Part shown: piece after piece, positions 56,536 to 64,000 of the stretch | Position numbering within the stretch: position 1 is the first letter of the stretch | How the letters are laid out: every line of letters begins with the position of its first letter | Source of the DNA: Cytophagales bacterium WSM2-2 | Lineage (GTDB): Bacteria; Bacteroidota; Bacteroidia; Cytophagales; Cyclobacteriaceae | Direction: 5' to 3' | NCBI GenBank assembly: GCA_015472025.1 | Contig: BNHL01000001.1 | Coordinates: 2,329,501 to 2,393,500, forward strand | DNA length: 64,000 nt | Notes under the pieces: model-generated | Seen by the model: the letters and a program-made list of their open reading frames with translations, nothing else | What the model was told of the DNA's origin: nothing | The model's database searches: none | Position numbers and translations under genes: made by a program

Positions 56536-57963
56536 TCAGGCATTCACCATTTGCTTTGTCATAACGCGTTCACGAATTTCCTCGAAGGCGTGGTTTACTT
56601 TTATTTCACCATTCTCAAAGACTGTTCTCATTATGTCTTCGCCCTTTTCATTTTCACTTACTGTTTGGAATGAATCGTGAGCCTCAATCAGTTTCAATCG
56701 TCCGGCCTTTGATGTTTTGAATGACTTGACCATTTCGCCTTTCTCGTTCATCTCCATGGGAGATTTCTGAACATTTACCGCTTTGCCGTTCACTTCGGCA
56801 TAAGAGCATTTGAGCGCAAACTTCTGCGTATCACGGTTGACTTTCTGGAGCAGCGCTCCACCCATGCCGAGGACTAAATTCTCAGCAGAAATTCCTTTGG
56901 CTTTCAGTGCTTCGTAAATTGCACCGATAGACTCGTGATCGACACCATCTCCCTGGATCACCCGTACTTGCTTTGGCAATACACGATAACCTTTGGTGTT
57001 GGTGGTAAAGCCGAGGCGATCGAAAAGCATTTCGAAGACAGCTAGTAATGTCCTTACCGGGTCACCTGAATCGGGCCTTATCACGAGTGTGCCATTGCGT
57101 TGCAGGATTTTGTCTTTGAATTCTTTTCCCCACAATTCACCAACGGCATTGAAAATATTGTAGGAGTCACTTACACAAGAAAGGATTCCATCCGGGTAAG
57201 CATCGAGTACATGATTGAAAATTTCTTTTTCACCATTCGCCCCAAGCAATGTCATGATGGAGTGCTCGGTAGCTGGCACCGACATTCCGTATACTTTCTT
57301 CGCACCGTAATATTTTTTTGCAAAGGCAGAAGCATAGACGGTGTCGCTTCCCATGAAGTTCACCAAGTGTGCAGATCCTCCAAGGCCTGCGCTTTCTACA
57401 GAACTCACTCCGCGGAAGCCAAAATCGTTCAGAACAAAGTCTATCCCGGATTTTGCGCTTTCATCGGCTGTGAGGTTGAAATAATGTTCGACCGTTTTCC
57501 TGATTTCGTGCGAGAGTGTAGCCACCGTACTCGGGTACCACACTTGCATCAGCAATGTTTCCAGGAAGTTGGTGAGCCAGAAACATTTTGGGTCCGTGTT
57601 TTCAATAGTCATCAGCACGTTCTTCACCGGAATTGCTTTCCCTTCCGGAACGGCTTTGATCTTTACCGGCAGCTTCCCTCCGTGTTTGGAAAGTATGTAA
57701 TCAAAATTAGATCTGTCAAAAACTCCTTTCCTTCCGAAAACACCCTGGAGAAGCTCTTCTGCTTCATCTACATTCTCTTTGGAAAAAGCCGGACCTTCTA
57801 AGTATTCTTTCAGAAAATACTGAAGCCCGTAGAAAACAGTTTCATCAAACATACCGCCACGGCTTTCCAGGTAAGAATAGATCTTCGTGGTGCCGGGATA
57901 GTATAATTTATAGTGAGAGTATTTGTAAGCATCAGCAAGGAGAAGCAAGTTGTGCGTTTTCAT
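56536..57963 (-). CDS. nadV: nicotinamide phosphoribosyltransferase
   Basis: 475 residues, the NadV/NAMPT type: nicotinamide plus PRPP gives NMN. The phospho-His is H234 in MSVPATEHSIM, with RPDSGDP and the DYxLxxR-like FRGVSSVESAGLGGSAHL stretch nearby. Full length. Co-transcribed with prs (1-nt gap), NadM-Nudix (8-nt gap) and others under NrtR. Confidence 0.95.
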   Translation of the reverse strand: MKTHNLLLLADAYKYSHYKLYYPGTTKIYSYLESRGGMFDETVFYGLQYFLKEYLEGPAFSKENVDEAEELLQGVFGRKGVFDRSNFDYILSKHGGKLPVKIKAVPEGKAIPVKNVLMTIENTDPKCFWLTNFLETLLMQVWYPSTVATLSHEIRKTVEHYFNLTADESAKSGIDFVLNDFGFRGVSSVESAGLGGSAHLVNFMGSDTVYASAFAKKYYGAKKVYGMSVPATEHSIMTLLGANGEKEIFNHVLDAYPDGILSCVSDSYNIFNAVGELWGKEFKDKILQRNGTLVIRPDSGDPVRTLLAVFEMLFDRLGFTTNTKGYRVLPKQVRVIQGDGVDHESIGAIYEALKAKGISAENLVLGMGGALLQKVNRDTQKFALKCSYAEVNGKAVNVQKSPMEMNEKGEMVKSFKTSKAGRLKLIEAHDSFQTVSENEKGEDIMRTVFENGEIKVNHAFEEIRERVMTKQMVNA

Positions 57964-57971
57964 AACGTATT

Positions 57972-58871
57972 CTATTTGGAGTTATACTTTTCAAGGAGAT
58001 AAGTCAGTTGTGGAAAATGTTCTTCGGCAGTTTTCTGTTGCCCGATCATTGAAGCAACATCGCTCAGCTTAAACCACTTCACTTCTGCGATATCATCACT
58101 TCCTGAGGGATCGCCTGAAATGATGTCAGTAGAAAAGAGACAGGTAATAATTTTATCGGCTTCAGATTTATAACGCCAGTCATTTACGCGAATTGATTTT
58201 TCGTATTGCATCGGGGTTGTTTCAATCGGCCCGCACTCTTCTGTCAGTTCGCGTTTGGCAGCTTCTTCATAACTGTCATCGGTAGGATCGCTGAAGCCGC
58301 CAAGCAGTCGCCATTTGTTATCGATGTTTTTGCGGCCCAGGAGAATTTCCTTTTTGCTATTCTTAAAGACAGCAATGTCAACAGTCGCGTACACTTTTAG
58401 GTAAGTATTGGAATAAGCGTAAATAATACCAGTCCTGAATTCTTCTGAGTCTAAGACTTTGTCGCTGATTTTTTCCCGGATAAGCGTGGCACTGTGTGAG
58501 CCTGTTTCGGGCAACTCGACTGTTTCAAATTTGCCGGAATAGTATGGAATGAAACTATCACGGCTGCCATACAGGCTAAAAGATGCACCAGGAAAAGAAT
58601 TGCTAAGCAACGAATCCAGGTTCTGGGACCATTGCATATCGATAGGATGGTCTGATAATGGAAGCACTACAATATCCGGGTATTCTTTTTTAATCATTCG
58701 CTCACGAGTGTGGAAATCGAGCGGGTTTTTGCGGCTGCCCAAGACGGGCGATACACCCAGTACAATGACTACTTTATTGTGGTTCTTGCTCACCTGCTGA
58801 ATAAGGCTTTTGTGCCCTTCATGCAGATAAGGTGACTGAAACCGTGCGATAATGACTCCTGTTCTTTTCAT
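57972..58871 (-). CDS. nadM: bifunctional NMN adenylyltransferase/Nudix hydrolase
   Basis: 299 residues from the ATG at 58871; an in-frame upstream start (58928) would lie within the operator region. N-terminal NMN adenylyltransferase with ARFQSPYLHEGH (HIGH-like) makes NAD from NMN. The C-terminal Nudix domain has REL-TEECG in its box; the first Glu of the box is Asp-like (DDSYEEAAKRELTEECG). It probably cleaves ADP-ribose or oxidised dinucleotides. Both functions close the salvage cycle with NadV. Confidence 0.93.
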   Translation of the reverse strand: MKRTGVIIARFQSPYLHEGHKSLIQQVSKNHNKVVIVLGVSPVLGSRKNPLDFHTRERMIKKEYPDIVVLPLSDHPIDMQWSQNLDSLLSNSFPGASFSLYGSRDSFIPYYSGKFETVELPETGSHSATLIREKISDKVLDSEEFRTGIIYAYSNTYLKVYATVDIAVFKNSKKEILLGRKNIDNKWRLLGGFSDPTDDSYEEAAKRELTEECGPIETTPMQYEKSIRVNDWRYKSEADKIITCLFSTDIISGDPSGSDDIAEVKWFKLSDVASMIGQQKTAEEHFPQLTYLLEKYNSK

Positions 58872-58878
58872 ATCGTTG

Positions 58879-58899
58879 TTTGTGTAAATTATACGCAAA
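58879..58899. promoter_or_regulatory. probable NrtR operator 1
   Basis: TTGTGT, 7-nt spacer, ACGCAA: an imperfect palindrome with the same spacing as the other two sites, 8 nt before the nadM start. Confidence 0.6.
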
Positions 58900-58933
58900 T
58901 ATAGATTTAAAGGATTCGTTTGATACAAAGTAT

Positions 58934-58954
58934 TTTGTGTAATAAATACACTAA
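58934..58954. promoter_or_regulatory. probable NrtR operator 2
   Basis: TTGTGT, 7-nt spacer, ACACTA. About 60 nt upstream of nadM and 20 nt after the nrtR stop. Confidence 0.6.
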
Positions 58955-58973
58955 TTAGCTAAATCGCTGATTT

Positions 58974-59657
58974 TCAAAGAAAAAGATCGAAGTTATACCC
59001 CGTTTCTTTCAACTCGAAATACTTCTTTTTATTGAATTGGAACAGAGCGGCAGGTCGCCCCACGCTTCGCTGGATGCTTTCGTCCAGTTCCTCTAAGAAT
59101 CCATAACTCATGATCCTTTTCTTGAAATTGCGCCTGTCAAGTTCAGTGTCCAGCAACGTTTGATATAATTTTTCCAGGTCTGAGAATGGAAATTTTTTGT
59201 CGAGCAATTCGAAACCGATGGGTTCGTACGCGAGCTTTCCGCGAAGCCGCTTGATCGCCATATCAACGATTTGCTTGTGGTCGAAGGCGAGTTTAGGAAG
59301 TTTCTTAATATTGAACCACGCTACATCTTCAGCATCGGTTTGTGCGGAGAGTTGAAAGTCCTTCGGCCTGACCAATCCATAGTAGGCGACTGAGACTACG
59401 CGATTGCGGGGGTCGCGACCGGGTTTGCCAAAAGAATACAACTGCTCCAGGTAATTCGCATCCACTCCCGATTCTTCTTTCAGTTCCCTGCGCACGGCTT
59501 CTTCAAGCGATTCTTCTTCCTTCACCAGCCCACCAGGCAGAGCCCATTGTTTTTGAAAAGGCTCAAACTTTCGCACGATCAAAAGCACAGATACACCCTC
59601 TTCGGCATCATAACCGAAAACAACAGCATCGACAGCAACTTTAATGGATTGAGGCAT
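58974..59657 (-). CDS. nrtR: NrtR, Nudix-related NAD-metabolism regulator
   Basis: 227 residues: Nudix-like domain (about 1-140) and a winged-helix domain (about 145-225). NrtR represses NAD genes and is released by ADP-ribose or related metabolites. The Nudix box here is intact (G-x5-E, RELKEESG), unlike many NrtRs, so it may also hydrolyse ADP-ribose. First gene of the salvage array, with one operator in its own upstream region. Confidence 0.92.
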   Translation of the reverse strand: MPQSIKVAVDAVVFGYDAEEGVSVLLIVRKFEPFQKQWALPGGLVKEEESLEEAVRRELKEESGVDANYLEQLYSFGKPGRDPRNRVVSVAYYGLVRPKDFQLSAQTDAEDVAWFNIKKLPKLAFDHKQIVDMAIKRLRGKLAYEPIGFELLDKKFPFSDLEKLYQTLLDTELDRRNFKKRIMSYGFLEELDESIQRSVGRPAALFQFNKKKYFELKETGYNFDLFL

Positions 59658-59662
59658 TTTAG

Positions 59663-59683
59663 TTTGTGTGAATCAGACACAAT
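59663..59683. promoter_or_regulatory. probable NrtR operator 3
   Basis: TTGTGT, 7-nt spacer, ACACAA (perfect half-sites). Lies 6 nt before the nrtR start and about 50 nt before the divergent SIR2-like gene, so it could control both. Confidence 0.65.
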
Positions 59684-59733
59684 ATAGACTATACAAAGGA
59701 AATTTCTAATTTGTCTGCAGAAGCCCTTTTCAA

Positions 59734-60624
59734 ATGAACAAAAAGACAACCACCCTTCTGATTGGCAATGACATCAACAACATTAACAACAGCAAAAGCT
59801 GGAGCGAATTGCTGAAGAAGATCGTCAAACACCTGGGTGTGACCGGACTGGTGGATATGAACAACCTGGGAAACAAACCTTTCCCGTTACTTTATGAAGA
59901 AATCTTTTTGAAGGGTCTTGCGAAGAAACCACAAGAGGAGGTAAAGCTGAAAGAGTTCATCGCAGTGCTCACAGACCAGATCCAGCACAATGTTATTCAT
60001 GAACGGATCATGAACCTGGGCTTTACGGACATCATGACCACGAATTATGAGTATTCGCTACAAAGTTCAGCGAAGGCGAAAAAGAAAAATAAGAACGAGG
60101 GTTATATCAATGAACGGGCTTACAGCATCTTCCGGCACCACAGCATTAATAAAACACGGATGTGGCATATCCATGGCGAGTGTGCGGTGCCGCGTTCCAT
60201 CACTCTTGGCTACGAACACTATGGCGGCTTCTTACAACACATGCGCAATTACGTGGCCACAGGTACTGACTACACTGGTAAACGAAACCTTGCCCCACTG
60301 GTCTTAAGGCTGGAGAAAAATAACCTGGGTGATCACTCCTGGATCGATTTCTTTTTCACCAAAGACATACACATTCTTGGTCTTTCACTCGATACTTCCG
60401 AGATCGACCTGTGGTGGCTTCTTACCTTCCGTGCCCGCTACATCCTGCAGAAGAGAAGAGGTAAGAAGACCAACACCATCTTTTACTACTACCCAAGTCG
60501 GTTCAAAGAAAAGTCTAAAGACAAACTGGAGCTTTTGGAAGCAAACCAGGTGAGGACAATTGAAATTAAGGAAGACGATAAATTGAAATACTACAATTCT
60601 ATTCTTGACCGGATAGCAAAGTGA
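59734..60624 (+). CDS. SIR2-like (SIR2_2) protein
   Basis: 296 residues, single domain. Motifs of NAD-binding SIR2 proteins: LIGNDINN (G11, N12, D13), DIMTTNYEYS (N104), WHIHGE with H147, and ILGLSLDTSEID. Such proteins hydrolyse NAD, and many act as defence effectors, but the family also has other roles. No membrane, TPR or sensor domain is attached. It is divergent from nrtR, sharing its operator, and its 3' end abuts the convergent Thg1 gene. Confidence 0.8.
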   Translation: MNKKTTTLLIGNDINNINNSKSWSELLKKIVKHLGVTGLVDMNNLGNKPFPLLYEEIFLKGLAKKPQEEVKLKEFIAVLTDQIQHNVIHERIMNLGFTDIMTTNYEYSLQSSAKAKKKNKNEGYINERAYSIFRHHSINKTRMWHIHGECAVPRSITLGYEHYGGFLQHMRNYVATGTDYTGKRNLAPLVLRLEKNNLGDHSWIDFFFTKDIHILGLSLDTSEIDLWWLLTFRARYILQKRRGKKTNTIFYYYPSRFKEKSKDKLELLEANQVRTIEIKEDDKLKYYNSILDRIAK

Positions 60625-61377
60625 TTAGAGCAATTCTTCGATCATCAAACTGTAACTTTCACCTCTCGGCAATTCAAGTTCAACCTTGAGCTCATTCCTA
60701 TCAACTGTTATGGATTTCCCATTCACCGGATTTTTTGACGAGCGTTTGATTGTTTGGTAAAACAAACCAACGCCTCTTTTCTGCCATGCAGGCAGATCAT
60801 TATAGTTAATTCCAGATAGAAATAACATCTCATTCTTCTCAGCAATTGATTTGCTTTCCAGCGTTTGTGTTGCTGCACCAGCAGTCAGGCCTTTTTTACG
60901 AAGATTCCAATAGCACCAGGCATTGAGAGCGTTTCGACTGGCATCTTCAGCCCTCCATTGGAAGTAATCGATAACGAGATCTTTGTTTGGCAAAGGGACT
61001 ACCCTTGCATCAAAGACACCTATCGAACCTATTTCCTGTGTAAACCGGGCACTGGCTTCGCCTGCTAGAATCGAAATGAGCTTTCGGTATTTTCTTGCGA
61101 AACTACTCTCATCCTTGTCGAAGAGCAAAGAAATCTCATCACTCTCAGTGTAACCGTAGCGTATTTTAAAACCGCACTTCATGAGGTGTGTAACAGTTTC
61201 AATCATGGCATCTCTGAACCGGACATCAAAAGGTCGCTCGAGAGGAAGAATCTCTTTCGTGAGTTTTGTGAAGCCACGACCATCAAGACGCACGACTATA
61301 TAGAGCTCTGGTAATACGGTTTGATCCATGCTCTCCTCAAAAGCACGCATTCTTTTATCAAGTATTTCAAACTTCAT
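60625..61377 (-). CDS. tRNA(His) guanylyltransferase-like protein (Thg1/TLP)
   Basis: About 250 residues. Palm-like 3'-5' polymerase that adds nucleotides to RNA 5' ends; bacterial TLPs repair truncated tRNAs. Metal-binding D32 and G33 lie in RLDGRGF and D80/E81 in ESDEISLLF. The ATG at 61375-61377 is used; an earlier in-frame start would overlap the kinase gene more. It follows the P-loop kinase gene with an 11-nt overlap, so the two are coupled. Confidence 0.9.
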   Translation of the reverse strand: MKFEILDKRMRAFEESMDQTVLPELYIVVRLDGRGFTKLTKEILPLERPFDVRFRDAMIETVTHLMKCGFKIRYGYTESDEISLLFDKDESSFARKYRKLISILAGEASARFTQEIGSIGVFDARVVPLPNKDLVIDYFQWRAEDASRNALNAWCYWNLRKKGLTAGAATQTLESKSIAEKNEMLFLSGINYNDLPAWQKRGVGLFYQTIKRSSKNPVNGKSITVDRNELKVELELPRGESYSLMIEELL

Positions 61378-61813
61378 TTTTCCAATCATTTATCTTAAAA
61401 AGATCATTTTCAATTGATACATAGTACAATTTGTCAAAACCTTCATCGTACCCAGGTAGTTCAAGCTGTTTGAACTTGGCAATGACACCGACTTTTTCGA
61501 TTCTCTCTTTTCCAAGCCTTTTTTCATTTCTATCAAGGCATATGGATAGTTGCGATTCAAAATAATATCCTGTAACCTGAAACTTCCGGATTTTGGCTTC
61601 AGCGATATATCTACTACGTTCTGCCTTTGAAACATTGGTATTGTCAATCACCATTCGCTGCTGCAGATTCAAGGCGAGCTCCATGAATCTCTTCTCTTTG
61701 TTTCGAGTATTAAAAAGATCGAGGCTTATGCGTAGATAATCGTCGAAAAGGAAGTTTTTAACAAAACTACTTTTGCCACTTCCGGGTATTCCTATGAGCA
61801 TGATGAGTTCCAT
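61367..61813 (-). CDS. P-loop polynucleotide-kinase-like protein
   Basis: 148 residues. Walker A GIPGSGKS (8-15) and the IDNTNVSKAERSRYI segment of the AAA_33/T4-PNK kinase type. It probably phosphorylates a nucleic acid or nucleotide 5' end. A 5'-kinase next to a 5'-end polymerase fits RNA repair. The frame opens with TTG at 61819, but ATG at 61811-61813 is the likely start. Confidence 0.8.
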   Translation of the reverse strand: MELIMLIGIPGSGKSSFVKNFLFDDYLRISLDLFNTRNKEKRFMELALNLQQRMVIDNTNVSKAERSRYIAEAKIRKFQVTGYYFESQLSICLDRNEKRLGKERIEKVGVIAKFKQLELPGYDEGFDKLYYVSIENDLFKINDWKNEV

Positions 61814-61834
61814 TTTCAAAATATTTATAAAACA

Positions 61835-61865
61835 AAAAGCCCGGACTTTAATGATCCGGGCTTTT
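61835..61865. terminator. bidirectional-type terminator before the P-loop kinase gene
   Basis: Perfect 11-bp stem AAAAGCCCGGA / TCCGGGCTTTT around a 9-nt loop. Probably stops the murI transcript. Confidence 0.8.
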
Positions 61866-62070
61866 TTGTATTGGGTTTATATGATTTCTTATTCAATCAA
61901 TACAATGCCGGATAAATACAGATCGTATTCATGACCTGCAAATAATGCCCATACCTTGTGTTGTATCATTGTCATGACGCAAATGTAAATAAGTTTTTTC
62001 TGTCGCAAGGTTTTGAGAGCAAAAAAAACTTGCTTTGAGCTTGTCGAACGAGCGTATCGAATGAAGTCCA

Positions 62071-62889
62071 TCACAAACTCAGGTGCTTCGATTTCACACT
62101 CTCTCCAAAGAACAGCGCACCGTGTTCATCAAAGTTGCCGCTGGAGTCGGTGGTGAGAAAAGTGCTCGTGGCATTCTTGCTGCACACTTTTTCTATTTCG
62201 GAGTGACGCGTGAGATATTCACTCAGGCTGTTTGCCACAATTTCACCTTGTGATAAAATCGTGATGTTAGGAGGGAGGAATTTTCTCATCCTGTTAATCA
62301 GCAATGGATAGTGTGTACATCCCAGCAGGATCGTATCAATTTTGGCAGACTGACTCAACAGTTCGTTAATGTTTTTCTTTAGAAAATAATCTGCTCCCTC
62401 ATTGTTGAACTCGTTGTTTTCTACCAGCGGCACCCACATCGGGCAGGCCTCCTGGTAAACTTCAAGCGATGGAAAAAACTTTTTGATCTCGATCGGGTAC
62501 GACTGCGATGAAACTGTTCCTGATGTGCCCAGCACACCTACGTGCCCTGTCTTTGTAAAATTTCCGATGACCTCGCTGGTAGGCCTGATCACGCCAAGCA
62601 CCCGCAGGGCGGGGTCAATTTTGGGAAGATCATTTTGCTGTATTGTTCGCAGCGCTTTGGCCGAGGCAGTGTTGCAGGCCAGGATCACCAGCCTGCATTT
62701 CATCGCGAACAAATGCTTCACACATTCCAGCGTGTACTGATACACGGTGTCGAACGACCGCGTGCCGTAAGGGGCCCGCCCATTGTCGCCCAGGTAGAGA
62801 TAATCGTACTGAGGCAGGAGCCGCTTTATTTCCTTGAGCACCGTAAGGCCACCGTAGCCAGAGTCGAATACACCAATTGGTCCTTCCAT
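62071..62889 (-). CDS. murI: glutamate racemase
   Basis: 272 residues from ATG 62889 (another at 62898). Converts L- to D-glutamate for peptidoglycan. IGVFDSGYGGLTVL, catalytic Cys in LACNTASA and in LGCTHYPLL are all present. Full length. It is followed on the minus strand by a 200-nt tail and the terminator at 61835. Confidence 0.96.
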   Translation of the reverse strand: MEGPIGVFDSGYGGLTVLKEIKRLLPQYDYLYLGDNGRAPYGTRSFDTVYQYTLECVKHLFAMKCRLVILACNTASAKALRTIQQNDLPKIDPALRVLGVIRPTSEVIGNFTKTGHVGVLGTSGTVSSQSYPIEIKKFFPSLEVYQEACPMWVPLVENNEFNNEGADYFLKKNINELLSQSAKIDTILLGCTHYPLLINRMRKFLPPNITILSQGEIVANSLSEYLTRHSEIEKVCSKNATSTFLTTDSSGNFDEHGALFFGESVKSKHLSL

Positions 62890-62898
62890 TATTTTCAT

Positions 62899-63209
62899 TT
62901 GCCAAGATGCAATGATAAGAAAAAGGATTTAGTCAGTCATTTGGCGCAGCCTTCAGAATCTCTGGTCGATTTCACGCAAAGTCACGGAGACGCAAGGGAA
63001 AAAAACGCATTTGCTTCGCAAGTCTTGGTGTCTTAGCGTGCTATTTTGTTTCTGCTAGCCATGTATCACCTGAGTGTACAAAAGTCACAGTCGGCTCTCT
63101 CTTTTGCTCCGAATTCTTGCAACGAAAATATCCGGCCTTGCAACAGAGATACAAGGTCTGAGCAGCAAGCGCTATCGAGCTTTGCCCCTTAATCTAAAAA
63201 CCAACAAAA
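62899..63209. other. intergenic region with REP-like hairpin
   Basis: About 310 bases without a gene. It holds the hairpin repeat at 62971-63040 and the leader of the TIG lipoprotein. Confidence 0.6.
62971..63040. repeat. REP-like hairpin
   Basis: Left arm TTCACGCAAAGTCACGGAGA, right arm the complement of CACGCTAAGACACCAAGACT. Imperfect inverted repeat of the family also seen at 28887 and 33841. Confidence 0.6.
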
Positions 63210-64000
63210 ATGAAAAGAGTCTCAGCTAGCTTCATGCTCGCGTCAGTAGTTTTGGCATTCAACCTGTTCCTTGTTTCGTGCAAGAAAGATGAATCAAAAC
63301 CGAAACCGGTCATCGCATCAATTACACCCTCATCTGCATACCCGGGTACGGATGTGACCATTACCGGAAAAAACTTTAAAACGGATGTCAATGCAGATAT
63401 CGTATTATTTGCAGGCACAGTAGCCACAGTTACCTCAGCAACGTCTACCGAAATAATAGCTACCGTTCCGCAAGGAGCTATTTCAGGAAAAGTATTCGTT
63501 AGCATAGATGGCAATACCGCTGTATCTGATACAGATTTTACAGTACTTCAGTTGCATACGGTCGCATCATTTACTCCTGCGTCTGGAGTGGCCGGAACTT
63601 CAGTGACAATTACGGGCACAAATTTCAGCGCAACAGCAACGGACAATACGGTGAAATTCAATGGCACTACCGCTGTAGTAACCGCAGCCACGGCTACTTC
63701 ACTCACTGTTACTGTACCCTTGGGCGCAACCACAGGTAAAATTTCAGTATCCATCAACAACAGAGAAGCCAGCTCAACAACAGATTTTACTGTTCCATTG
63801 CCAACAATTACTTCATTCGCACCCGCCTATGCATTGGCTGGAGCAACGGTGACCATCACAGGAACGAACTTCGCTAACGGCAGCCTCACACTCAACAAAG
63901 TGAAGATTAATAATACTGATGCAACAGTGACTGCGGCTACGGCTACGCAACTGACAGTAACAGTGCCGACAGCAACTACCGGTCGCATCGCAGTTGATGT
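63210..64000 (+). CDS. IPT/TIG-repeat lipoprotein, N-terminal part only
   Basis: 263 codons are visible and the gene runs off the right edge. Lipobox FLVSC, then three IPT/TIG Ig-like domains of about 80 residues, each opening with a form of ASITPSSAYPGTDVTITG (second ASFTPASGVAGTSVTITG, third TSFAPAYALAGATVTITG). Surface or secreted Ig-like protein; later domains and function are unknown. Confidence 0.88.
   Translation, partial: MKRVSASFMLASVVLAFNLFLVSCKKDESKPKPVIASITPSSAYPGTDVTITGKNFKTDVNADIVLFAGTVATVTSATSTEIIATVPQGAISGKVFVSIDGNTAVSDTDFTVLQLHTVASFTPASGVAGTSVTITGTNFSATATDNTVKFNGTTAVVTAATATSLTVTVPLGATTGKISVSINNREASSTTDFTVPLPTITSFAPAYALAGATVTITGTNFANGSLTLNKVKINNTDATVTAATATQLTVTVPTATTGRIAVD

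Noticed and set aside
57100..57801. Long plus-strand open frame of 233 codons
   Set aside because: Wholly antisense to nadV, whose motifs are intact; no credible start or domain.
50850..61813. Phage-derived origin of the NAD island
   Set aside because: Some phages carry NAD salvage genes, but no phage structural, integrase or replication genes are present, and base composition looks like the surrounding chromosome.
61889..62074. Short minus-strand frame between murI and the P-loop kinase gene
   Set aside because: No recognisable protein features; part of it lies over a common repeat-like sequence (TTCGATACGCTCGTTCGAC) and it overlaps the murI end.
62542..63036. Plus-strand open frame of 164 codons
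   Set aside because: Mostly antisense to murI and its tail reads through the REP-like hairpin.

Overview
The window is chromosomal DNA of a free-living Bacteroidota bacterium, most likely of the Cytophagales. The evidence is SusC/SusD outer-membrane proteins, two proteins with type IX secretion (Por) C-terminal sorting domains, many lipoproteins, LytS/LytTR two-component systems, and promoters of the Bacteroidota TTG / TAnnTTTG type. No tRNA, rRNA, CRISPR array, prophage or complete insertion sequence was seen.

Layout. (1) 1-17,660: the start of a TPR protein, then a membrane receptor (7TM-DISM) fused to an IS1595-transposase-type zinc ribbon and HTH, then a polysaccharide utilisation locus (SusC, SusD, PKD lipoprotein, GH16, GH3, two GH30, GH5-CBM6-CBM6-T9SS) that looks built for beta-1,3/1,6-glucan. 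(2) 17,680-27,284: a LamG lipoprotein, a LytTR remnant, YceI/Crp/DoxX genes, a D-aminoacylase, a PAS histidine kinase, and an ornithine cyclodeaminase/aminotransferase pair. (3) 27,550-36,824: ffh, an active/inactive M16 peptidase pair, a DinB-like gene with a collapsed duplicate, and a heparinase-like T9SS protein. (4) 36,825-37,686: a non-coding block with 19 copies of a 21-bp tandem repeat, interrupted by a mirrored MITE-like element. (5) 37,687-48,991: a LytS/LytTR pair flanked by two paralogous secreted three-repeat proteins, a VWA/ARPP-1-like pair, a second LytS/LytTR pair, and DUF2452 and DUF4349 proteins. (6) 48,945-50,847: a small lipoprotein divergent from an ECF sigma factor across twin palindromes, followed by a membrane-anchored anti-sigma-like/trypsin-like fusion.

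(7) 50,850-61,813 is the most striking region. One long minus-strand array carries NrtR, NadM-Nudix, NadV/NAMPT, PRPP synthetase (interrupted by a frameshift), a HAD protein, an SPFH protein, a divergent NAD kinase, an ADP-ribosylglycohydrolase and a nucleotidyltransferase-like/methyltransferase fusion. Next to it lie a SIR2-like gene, a Thg1-like 3'-5' polymerase and a polynucleotide-kinase-like P-loop protein. Three palindromes with the same spacing (TTGTGT-N7-ACRCWA) sit in front of nadM and nrtR and are probably NrtR operators. Together the genes could rebuild NAD(P) from nicotinamide, ribose phosphate and ATP, remove ADP-ribose, consume NAD, and repair RNA ends. That combination is the best candidate here for an undescribed system.

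(8) 61,820-64,000: murI, REP-like hairpins, and the start of an IPT/TIG-repeat lipoprotein that runs off the right edge.
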